Of a stretch of 64,000 bases of DNA, positions 34,649 through 41,937 are shown in pieces (position 1 is the first letter of the stretch; every line of letters begins with the position of its first letter). Origin of the DNA: Gramella sp. AN32 (lineage in GTDB: Bacteria > Bacteroidota > Bacteroidia > Flavobacteriales > Flavobacteriaceae); assembly GCF_023718305.1 (NCBI RefSeq), contig NZ_QEYO01000010.1, positions 1 through 64,000 of the forward strand, given 5' to 3'. Under the pieces are notes generated by a model. That model had not been told where the DNA came from. It saw only the letters and a program-made list of their open reading frames with translations, and did no database searches. The position numbers and the translations under genes were made by a program.

Positions 34649-35779
34649 ATGAAAAATTTCCTTTTAGCCGATTCTATCATTTCCCCGCTTGGCTTTGGAA
34701 CTGAAGCTAATCTTGAAAATTTAAGAAATTCAAAGTCGGCGTTGCAGCTCCAACCTGCAAACAATCGATTTCCTAATGGCTATTACGCCGGAATAATTGA
34801 TGAAGATGTTCTAGATGTGAACTTTGAAAAGATTGGAAAAATCAGCTCCTTAACCAAATTGGAGAAAATGATGATCCTGGCTATACAGGATGTTCTAAAT
34901 TCCTCTGCGATAGACCTTGAAAATTTAGGATTGGTCATGGCCACCACCAAAGGAAATATAGATTTGATTACCTCAAATAACTTTGAAGGGGATCGAGTCC
35001 AGTTATGGAAATTAGGAGAGGTGATCGCCAGTTTTTTTAAAATTAAATCGAAACCTATAATCGTTTCCAATGCCTGTATCTCGGGGGGATTGGCAGTGAA
35101 AGTTGCTAATGACCTTATACGCGCAGGAAAATGTAAGCACGCATTGGTCGTAGCTGGTGATCTGGTTTCAGAATTTGTCATGGCTGGGTTTCAATCCTTT
35201 CAGGCAATTAGTCCGTTTCCCTGCAGGCCTTTTTCAAATGATAGGGCGGGTATTAGTTTGGGAGAGGCCGCTGCAGCTTTGTTGATTGGGCCAAAAGCTA
35301 ATTCCCATTCGAATATTCAATATGTAAATGTGTGTACGGCCAATGATGCCAATCATATTTCCGGGCCAAGTAGAAATGGAGAAGGACTTGTCCAGGCCGT
35401 TTCCAGGGTTTTGGAAAATTCAAATTTAAAATCAGACTGCCTGGACTATATTTCTGCCCACGGTACTGCTACAATATATAATGATGAAATGGAAGCCATC
35501 GCATTCAATCGTTTGGGTTTACAGGAAGTTCCGCTAAATAGTTTCAAAGGCTATTACGGTCATACCTTAGGTGCTTCTGCACTTATAGAAACAATTTTAA
35601 CCAAACATGCTTTGCAAAATAACGAGCTGTTAAAATCTTTAAATTATACTGCAGCGGGAGTTTCAAAATCATTAAAAATCATTAAAGAAAATTTTAAAAC
35701 AGATTTGAAACTTGCCTTAAATACGGCTTCCGGATTCGGAGGATGTAATTTGGCGATGCTCTTAAAAAAGGAAATTTGA
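34649..35779 (+). CDS. Beta-ketoacyl synthase (KAS I/II type)
   Basis: A 376-aa ketosynthase with an intact triad: C143 in SNACISGG, H271 in ISAHGTATIYND and H305 in YYGHTLGAS. Lys and GFGG C-terminal features (ASGFGGCNLAML) are also present. It is one of two catalytically complete condensing enzymes in this cluster. The length is shorter than FabF (about 410 aa), with a reduced N-terminal part. It directly follows the thioesterase stop. Confidence 0.88.
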   Translation: MKNFLLADSIISPLGFGTEANLENLRNSKSALQLQPANNRFPNGYYAGIIDEDVLDVNFEKIGKISSLTKLEKMMILAIQDVLNSSAIDLENLGLVMATTKGNIDLITSNNFEGDRVQLWKLGEVIASFFKIKSKPIIVSNACISGGLAVKVANDLIRAGKCKHALVVAGDLVSEFVMAGFQSFQAISPFPCRPFSNDRAGISLGEAAAALLIGPKANSHSNIQYVNVCTANDANHISGPSRNGEGLVQAVSRVLENSNLKSDCLDYISAHGTATIYNDEMEAIAFNRLGLQEVPLNSFKGYYGHTLGASALIETILTKHALQNNELLKSLNYTAAGVSKSLKIIKENFKTDLKLALNTASGFGGCNLAMLLKKEI

Positions 35780-36375
35780 ACGATCTTTATATTCAAAATA
35801 ATTTGGTTTGCCGCTCTTCTGAAATTTGGAAGAATAAGGCATTATTTTTTAAATCTGAAGAAAACGATGATCTCAAAGCCTTTCTGAAAAAAGCCTATCA
35901 ATATATAGAAATGGATTATCCAAAATTCTTTAAAATGGACAATCTTTCAAAACTGGCAATTTTAAACTTTGAAATTTTAATACAAAATGAAAAGATTCAA
36001 GATCCGGCGCTGGTCTTTGCCAATTCAAATTCCAGTCTGGATACCGATCAAAAATTTCAAAAAAGCACAGCAACTTTTGCCTCACCGGCATTGTTTGTTT
36101 ATACGCTGCCCAATATCATGTTAGGCGAGATCAGTATAAAACATACACTAAGATCTGAAAACATTTTTTTGATCAGTAAAGAGTTTAATCCGTCCCTTTA
36201 TACCCAGTATGTTTCTCAACTTTTTCAGGATAAAAATATATCTGAAACGGTTTGTGGCTGGGTAGATTTGCACAATAGCGAATATGATGTACTTTTGTGC
36301 CGAATCACCCGAAACGGTGAAGTGAAATTTACGGAAGAGAATCTGCAAAAATTATATGATCAGCCCCATGAGTGA
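35776..36375 (+). CDS. Short ketosynthase-like protein without catalytic residues
   Basis: A 199-aa protein starting at TTG within a TTGA overlap of the previous stop, so translation is coupled. It has a KS-like stretch (PALVFANSNSSLDTDQKFQK and SPALFVYTLPNIMLGEISI) but no catalytic Cys or His pair. Similar short proteins occur in Bacteroidota aryl-polyene clusters from memory. A structural or chain-length role with the ketosynthases is plausible; no activity can be assigned. Confidence 0.55.
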   Translation: MNDLYIQNNLVCRSSEIWKNKALFFKSEENDDLKAFLKKAYQYIEMDYPKFFKMDNLSKLAILNFEILIQNEKIQDPALVFANSNSSLDTDQKFQKSTATFASPALFVYTLPNIMLGEISIKHTLRSENIFLISKEFNPSLYTQYVSQLFQDKNISETVCGWVDLHNSEYDVLLCRITRNGEVKFTEENLQKLYDQPHE

Positions 36376-36625
36376 TTTGCATATAGAGTTGAAAGCGAGT
36401 ATTATTGAACAGCTTAACCTGGAAGATATAAACCTGGACGAGATCGAAAATGATGAACCGCTTTTTGGAGACGGCCTTGGCTTAGACAGTATTGATGCCC
36501 TTGAGTTAATAGTTCTTTTGGAAAAGGATTATGGCATTAAGCTAAATGATCCCCAGCAGGGAAAAGAAATTTTCAATTCCATTAATACGATGGCAGCCTT
36601 TATTGAAAAAAATCGAACAAAATAG
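36368..36625 (+). CDS. Acyl carrier protein
   Basis: Starting at ATG 36368 gives 85 aa (an earlier in-frame ATG at 36356 adds four residues). The phosphopantetheine serine is S41 in GDGLGLDSIDALELI, and the helices around it are acidic, typical of an ACP. It overlaps the short KS-like gene by 8 bp. It is the only carrier protein visible in this cluster, so it probably holds the growing polyene. Confidence 0.9.
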   Translation: MSDLHIELKASIIEQLNLEDINLDEIENDEPLFGDGLGLDSIDALELIVLLEKDYGIKLNDPQQGKEIFNSINTMAAFIEKNRTK

Positions 36626-36694
36626 TTTGTGATATTAATTGGAAAAGCCCTTATTAATTGCCAAATTAGGCCACAATTAATTATCAAATTATAA

Positions 36695-37876
36695 ATGAAA
36701 GGAATCGCCGTAACAGGAATGGGAGTAATTTCCAGTATCGGTCATCATCTTTCTGAAAATTTAGAGGCTTTATCCAGTTCAAAATCAGGGATTTCTTTTC
36801 CCGAAATATTACAAACCACGCATACGCATTTACCGGTTGGCGAAATAAAATTCAATAATACTGAATTAAGTGAAATTCTGAATTTACCAAAAACGCAGGC
36901 CTATACCCGCGCTGCGTTACTGGGAACCTTTGCGGTTAAAGAACTCCTTAAAAATCTTGGATGGGAAAAATTTCCCGAAGAAACCGGTTTTATTTCCGGG
37001 ACAAGTGTGGGAGGTATAGATGCTACAGAGAAACATTTCAAACAGTATGCTGCAAATTCAGAAAATAACCGTTTTATCCAGGCGCAACACCCCGGTTTTA
37101 CTACTGAAAAAATTGCGGAGTATTTTGAATTGAATTCTGTTGTAACCAATATAAGCACGGCCTGTTCCTCCTCTGCAAATGCCATTCTGGTAGGAGCAAG
37201 GATGATCCAGTGCGGGAGATTAAAAAGAGTGATTGTAGGCGGTACAGATTGTTTAACGAAATTCACCTTAAACGGGTTCAACAGTTTAAAAATCCTTTCT
37301 TCAAATCCCTGCAAACCTTTCGATGATCGAAGAGATGGATTAAACCTGGGCGAAGCTGCAGCATATTTAATGCTGGAAGCAGATGATTTAGTTCAAAATA
37401 AACCTATTGCCAGGATTTCTGGTTTTGGAAATGCAAACGATGCCTTTCACCAGACTGCATCTTCGCAAAATGGAGAGGGTGCTTTTTTAGCCATGGAAAA
37501 AGCGTTAAAGATAGCAGGATTGGAAAAATCACAAATCGATTATATCAATGCTCACGGAACCGGCACCCTGAATAACGATCTTTCTGAAAGCATGGCGATA
37601 CAACGATTTTTTGGCGAAGATATTCCGCTTTTTAGTTCTACGAAAGCTTATACAGGTCACACCCTGGGAGCTGCCGGTGCACTGGAAGCTATCTTCAGTA
37701 TTTTATCAATTTCAGAAAATAAGATTTTCCCTAACTTAAATTTTGCTGAAGCTATGCAAGAAACCGGATATTCGCCGGTAAGCATAATCAGAAAAGCTAA
37801 TTTGAGACACGTTCTTTCTAATTCCCTGGGATTTGGGGGGAATTGTACCTCTTTAATTTTCAGCAAAGATGAATAG
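36695..37876 (+). CDS. Beta-ketoacyl synthase (KAS II type)
   Basis: A 393-aa ketosynthase with C157 in STACSSSANA, H287 in INAHGTGT and H322 in AYTGHTLGAAG. It is followed with an 8-bp overlap by the Cys-less KS-like gene, the arrangement of a KS/chain-length-factor heterodimer. A 69-bp spacer separates it from the ACP, giving room for an internal promoter. Confidence 0.9.
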   Translation: MKGIAVTGMGVISSIGHHLSENLEALSSSKSGISFPEILQTTHTHLPVGEIKFNNTELSEILNLPKTQAYTRAALLGTFAVKELLKNLGWEKFPEETGFISGTSVGGIDATEKHFKQYAANSENNRFIQAQHPGFTTEKIAEYFELNSVVTNISTACSSSANAILVGARMIQCGRLKRVIVGGTDCLTKFTLNGFNSLKILSSNPCKPFDDRRDGLNLGEAAAYLMLEADDLVQNKPIARISGFGNANDAFHQTASSQNGEGAFLAMEKALKIAGLEKSQIDYINAHGTGTLNNDLSESMAIQRFFGEDIPLFSSTKAYTGHTLGAAGALEAIFSILSISENKIFPNLNFAEAMQETGYSPVSIIRKANLRHVLSNSLGFGGNCTSLIFSKDE

Positions 37877-38924
37877 GGTTTTTATAAATGGTATCGCTTC
37901 AATTTCAGCACAGGAAGATGCTGTTGTGGAAAATGGAAATGTTGCCCTTTATTCAGAAAATAATATTGCGGCTCTTGATAAAAATTATAAATCCATTATT
38001 GCCCCCATGATGCTTCGGCGAATGTCTAAAGCGGTAAAAATGGGTCTATGGACTTCCCTAAATGCTCTTAAAGAGGCAAAAATTGAAATTCCGCAGAATA
38101 TCATATTTGGAACCGGGAAAGGTTGCCTGCAGGATACTGAAAAGTTTCTGGTTCAAATGCTGGACTCCCGGGAAGGATTGTTAAGTCCCACTTCCTTTAT
38201 CCAGTCAACTCATAATACAATTGGCGGCCAGATCGCCTTGCATTTAAAGTGTAATGCTTATAATATGACCTATTCCCAGAATTCCAATTCCTTTGAAACT
38301 GCAATATTGGATGCGATGATGAAAATAGGATCAGGGGAATCGGAGAATGCCCTGGTGGGTGGAGTAGAAGAAAACGCAGACATTATTACCGATTTTGAGA
38401 ATTTTGACGGGCAGTTAAAACAGGAAAAAATCAGCAATCTTGTTTTACTAAATTCAACTACTTCGGGAACAATTATAGCAGAGTCTGCCCATGCATTCGT
38501 TTTCACTTCTAAACCGAATAAGGCTTATGCAGAATTGTTAGATGTGGAAATTAGATTGAATTGTGAATTGGAAAATCTAAACTCATGGATTTTCCAATTT
38601 TTGGATACGTATAAATTGACTTCAAAAGATATTGGTTTTGTGATAATGGGCAATAATGGGGATGCACGTTATGACAATTATTATAAGGCACTTCAGGATT
38701 CAATATTTAAAGAAACTCCGCAAATTGCGTATAAACATTTGGTGGGGGAAAATAATAGCATTTCCTCATATGCCCTTTGGCTTGCTTCCCAAATTTTTAA
38801 ATTGAATAAAATTTCCGAAGTTTTTAAATTGAACGACATTGATATGGTAAACCCGAAATATGCACTAATTTATAATCAATATTTGGGAAAAAATCACAGT
38901 TTGATCTTATTGGAAAATGCCTAA
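37869..38924 (+). CDS. Ketosynthase-like chain-length-factor protein
   Basis: A 351-aa KS homologue. The nucleophile region reads YNMTYSQNSNSFETAILDAM, so the catalytic Cys is absent, and no HGT motif is seen. It matches the chain-length-factor partner of aryl-polyene KS heterodimers. Its start is 8 bp inside the preceding KAS gene and its end overlaps the deacetylase gene by 8 bp. Chain-length control is a family inference. Confidence 0.75.
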   Translation: MNRVFINGIASISAQEDAVVENGNVALYSENNIAALDKNYKSIIAPMMLRRMSKAVKMGLWTSLNALKEAKIEIPQNIIFGTGKGCLQDTEKFLVQMLDSREGLLSPTSFIQSTHNTIGGQIALHLKCNAYNMTYSQNSNSFETAILDAMMKIGSGESENALVGGVEENADIITDFENFDGQLKQEKISNLVLLNSTTSGTIIAESAHAFVFTSKPNKAYAELLDVEIRLNCELENLNSWIFQFLDTYKLTSKDIGFVIMGNNGDARYDNYYKALQDSIFKETPQIAYKHLVGENNSISSYALWLASQIFKLNKISEVFKLNDIDMVNPKYALIYNQYLGKNHSLILLENA

Positions 38925-39690
38925 ACATAAGTCGGTTAATATCATCACCATAATTTGCCTAATCCTGGTAATCATTGCCAACCTGATCTTCAAAATTTCG
39001 ATTTACTGGGTATTTGGGCCCCTTTCCTTGTATGTTTTGTTGATGCTGTTTTTGTCTACCAATATTCAGCTGAACTATTTTGTAAAAGCCTACCATAAGA
39101 ACCCGGCATACCCGGGAAAAAATATCGCCCTAAGTTTTGATGACGGGCCCGTTCCCAATACGTTGAAGATCTTAGATGTTCTGGATCAACATTCGGCAAA
39201 GGTGGCCTTTTTCTGTGTTGGAAAAAATATTCAGCGATATCCGGAAATATTTAAAGAGATCATTTCCCGGGGGCATGTGGTTGGTAATCACACTTATTCC
39301 CATACAAGGACTATGGGGATTCTAAAGGCTAAAAAAATTGTTGCAGAAATAGAACAATGTGATGCTGTAGCCAATAAAGTTGGCGGGGTGAAGTTAAAAT
39401 TATACCGCCCACCTTTTGGGGTTATTAATCCAAAGATAAAAAATGCCTTGGAAAAGACCGGGCATCAGGTTATAGGTTGGAGCGTGAGGCCTTATGATGC
39501 CGTTACGACTTCAGCAGATACCATTCTAAACCGCATCACTCGAAAAGTAAAATCTGGCGATTTAATTATTTTACACGATCCCCCGGCTAAAACCCCGGAA
39601 TTGTTGGAACAATTATTGGTTAATTTAGAAAAACAAAATTTCGGCGTTGTGAGGCCCGATGTATTATTTGATATCAATGCGTATACTTAA
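38917..39690 (+). CDS. Polysaccharide deacetylase (NodB) family protein
   Basis: A 257-aa protein with an N-terminal membrane-anchor segment (about 8-45) and the NodB metal motif: LSFDDGPVPNT (Asp-Asp), GNHTYSHTR (His-x3-His), YRPPFG and LHDPPAKTPE. These features predict a metal-dependent amidohydrolase at the membrane surface. Its substrate in pigment assembly is unknown; such genes occur in similar clusters. Confidence 0.85.
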   Translation: MPKHKSVNIITIICLILVIIANLIFKISIYWVFGPLSLYVLLMLFLSTNIQLNYFVKAYHKNPAYPGKNIALSFDDGPVPNTLKILDVLDQHSAKVAFFCVGKNIQRYPEIFKEIISRGHVVGNHTYSHTRTMGILKAKKIVAEIEQCDAVANKVGGVKLKLYRPPFGVINPKIKNALEKTGHQVIGWSVRPYDAVTTSADTILNRITRKVKSGDLIILHDPPAKTPELLEQLLVNLEKQNFGVVRPDVLFDINAYT

Positions 39691-40297
39691 AATATTCCTT
39701 TTGCTGTTCAGTTGTGGACTGCTAGCTCAAAATGTTGAAATGACACCTTCTGAAAAGGATGCATTTCAGCATAAAGTTTTAGAAAAAGCCGGTAAACTTG
39801 AAAGTCTTTCTGCAGATTTTGCCCAGAACCGATCAATGGAAATGATGGACGGAGAAGCGGAAAGTAAGGGAAAAATCTATTTCATGGCGCCCAACCAATT
39901 AAAATGGGAATACCACCAACCTTATAATTACCAGTTGCTTTTCATAGATTCGAAACTGTTTATTGCGGATGGGACCCATTTCCAGGAAGTAGATATGTCT
40001 TCGAATAAAATATTCGAGAAAATGGGCGATATGATCTCGGGAAGTATGAACGGAAAAATTCTGAGTGCTGAAAAAGATTTTGCGGTCACTTATTATAATA
40101 AAGAAAAACCTGTGGCCAAACTGATCCCTAAAAATAAAAAACTTTCAGAAATGGTCAAAGAGATCTGGATAAGTTTTGACGCGTCTCATTTGATCACTAA
40201 CGTTAAATTAATTGATTCTTCGGGCGATTTTACGGAAATTGCTTTAAAGAACATCAAATTGAATCAGCCCATTGCCGATTCTGTTTTTAAACATTAA
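39677..40297 (+). CDS. LolA-like lipoprotein carrier family protein
   Basis: The start at 39677 yields MRILKIFLLLFSCGLLAQ, a good signal peptide; the upstream ATG at 39659 would add six residues without improving it. Either choice overlaps the deacetylase. The mature part matches LolA (ESLSADFAQNRSMEMMDGEA; MAPNQLKWEYHQPYNYQLL). In aryl-polyene clusters this protein probably ferries the lipid-linked pigment across the periplasm. Confidence 0.85.
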   Translation: MRILKIFLLLFSCGLLAQNVEMTPSEKDAFQHKVLEKAGKLESLSADFAQNRSMEMMDGEAESKGKIYFMAPNQLKWEYHQPYNYQLLFIDSKLFIADGTHFQEVDMSSNKIFEKMGDMISGSMNGKILSAEKDFAVTYYNKEKPVAKLIPKNKKLSEMVKEIWISFDASHLITNVKLIDSSGDFTEIALKNIKLNQPIADSVFKH

Positions 40298-40309
40298 GAA
40301 AATACATGT

Positions 40310-40669
40310 ATGGTCTTAGATAATTTTTATTCGGTAAAAAGTTCAGTAGAAAATAATGGTTTTCATATTACCGAAGTGGAAATTAATAAAGGCCACGAAT
40401 TATATAAGGGGCATTTCCCAAATCGCCCGGTCACTCCGGGGGTTGTTTTAATGCATCTTTTTAAGGAAGAAGTCGAACGTATTTCTAACAAAAAGCTTCA
40501 GTTAGTCCGGGCTAATAATGTGAAATTTACTGCTGTTTGTGATCCAAATAATGATCCAAATTTAATTTTGGAATCTGAAATTGAAGATGCTGGGGAATTC
40601 TTTAAGCTTAAAGCAATAGCTAAGAACAAGAACGGTATTGTATTAAAAATCAATTCTTTGTATCAGTAA
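40310..40669 (+). CDS. FabZ-like 3-hydroxyacyl-ACP dehydratase
   Basis: A 119-aa hotdog protein with GHELYKGHFPNRPVTPGVV, the GHFPxxPxxPG active-site motif including the catalytic His. It begins 12 bp after the LolA gene. With FabG and the ketosynthases it completes the polyene elongation cycle, leaving the double bond unreduced because no enoyl reductase gene is present in the cluster. Confidence 0.85.
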   Translation: MVLDNFYSVKSSVENNGFHITEVEINKGHELYKGHFPNRPVTPGVVLMHLFKEEVERISNKKLQLVRANNVKFTAVCDPNNDPNLILESEIEDAGEFFKLKAIAKNKNGIVLKINSLYQ

Positions 40670-40734
40670 ATATAGCCTAATTCCCTTCGTATGGTTTCTC
40701 TGAAAATTAGTAATACTTTTGCTGAAATTCTTCC

Positions 40735-41937
40735 GTGGAAAACCAGCCAATTTTTCAAACCAGATTTGCGCAATTAAATTGCTGTGTGATTGTTCCAACC
40801 TATAACAATGGCAGTTCCCTACAGGAATTTTTGACCAATTTAAAAATTTACACGGATAGTATTATCGTTGTAAATGATGGCTCAACCGATGAAACCGAAG
40901 AAATTCTTAAAAACCATCCTGAACTTCATCACCAAACACATTTAATAAATAAAGGTAAAGGATCTGCCCTTCGCACAGCCTTTAAATATGCCCAAGAGCT
41001 GGGGTTTGATTACGCGATAAGTATAGATTCAGACGGGCAGCATTATCCAGATGATCTGAATGTTTTTCTTATTGAATTGGAGAAAAGAAAAGCTTCAGGG
41101 CCTCCACTTTTACTGGTAGGTGACCGTAATATGGGACAGGATGATATCCCGGGAAAAAGCAGTAAAGGCAATAGATTTTCGAATTTCTGGTATATGGTGG
41201 TTACCGGTGAAGAATTAAATGATACCCAAAGTGGATTTCGGTTGTATCCTTTGAAAATAGTGAATTCCCTGAAATTGATTACCTGGAAATTTGAGTTGGA
41301 AATTGAAGTGATCGTAAAAGCCTGTTGGAAGGGTGCTGAAGTCAGGAATATTCCTATAAAAGTATTGTATCCTGAGGGCCGGGTAACCCATTTTAGGCCT
41401 TTTTGGGATATCGTACGCATAGTAGTGCTTTATATGTGGTTCGTTTTGGTGTCGTTTTTTTATATCCATCCTAGAAATAAGTACAGGGATTTTAGAAAAA
41501 AAGGCCTCAGAAAGTTCTGGAAGGAAGATGTCCTGAAAAGTGAAGAACCTGCATATAAAAAGGCCGGTGCCATTGCCTTGGGGGTTTTTGTGGGGATTTC
41601 ACCATTTTGGGGTTTACATACGTTGCTGGTTTTTAGTCTGGCCGCGACTTTCCGCCTGAATAAAGTCCTGGCGTTTTTATTCAGTAATATTAGTATCCCG
41701 CCGCTTATTCCTTTTATTATTTATGCCAGCTATCAAATGGGTTCCTTGATTACCGGGGAAGGATTTAATTGGAATCTAAAATTAGATCATTTTAAATCTG
41801 GGAAGGATGTTTTTGAAGGTGTTTGGCAATATGTAATTGGAAGCTTATCCCTGGCAATTATCTCTGCAATTTGTCTATGGATCGTTTTTTATTTTTTATT
41901 TTCGGTACTTAACCAAAAGAGGGTGGTAAAACCTTGA
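40735..41937 (+). CDS. Glycosyltransferase family 2 fused to DUF2062
   Basis: A 400-aa protein with a GTG start at 40735. GT2 residues 15-235 contain CVIVPTYNNGSSLQEFL, VNDGSTDETEEIL, SIDSDGQHYPDD (DxD-like) and DTQSGFRLYP. The C-terminal DUF2062 region (about 270-350, GAIALGVFVGISPFWGLHTL) carries membrane segments and ends with another hydrophobic helix. It is likely membrane-bound and may glycosylate the pigment or its lipid anchor. The next gene overlaps by 4 bp. Confidence 0.88.
   Translation: MENQPIFQTRFAQLNCCVIVPTYNNGSSLQEFLTNLKIYTDSIIVVNDGSTDETEEILKNHPELHHQTHLINKGKGSALRTAFKYAQELGFDYAISIDSDGQHYPDDLNVFLIELEKRKASGPPLLLVGDRNMGQDDIPGKSSKGNRFSNFWYMVVTGEELNDTQSGFRLYPLKIVNSLKLITWKFELEIEVIVKACWKGAEVRNIPIKVLYPEGRVTHFRPFWDIVRIVVLYMWFVLVSFFYIHPRNKYRDFRKKGLRKFWKEDVLKSEEPAYKKAGAIALGVFVGISPFWGLHTLLVFSLAATFRLNKVLAFLFSNISIPPLIPFIIYASYQMGSLITGEGFNWNLKLDHFKSGKDVFEGVWQYVIGSLSLAIISAICLWIVFYFLFSVLNQKRVVKP

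Noticed and set aside
40691..40777. 28-aa ATG frame (MVSLKISNTFAEIL) ahead of and overlapping the GT2 gene
   Set aside because: Too short, in another frame than GT2, and no conserved sequence; the GTG start for GT2 is simpler.
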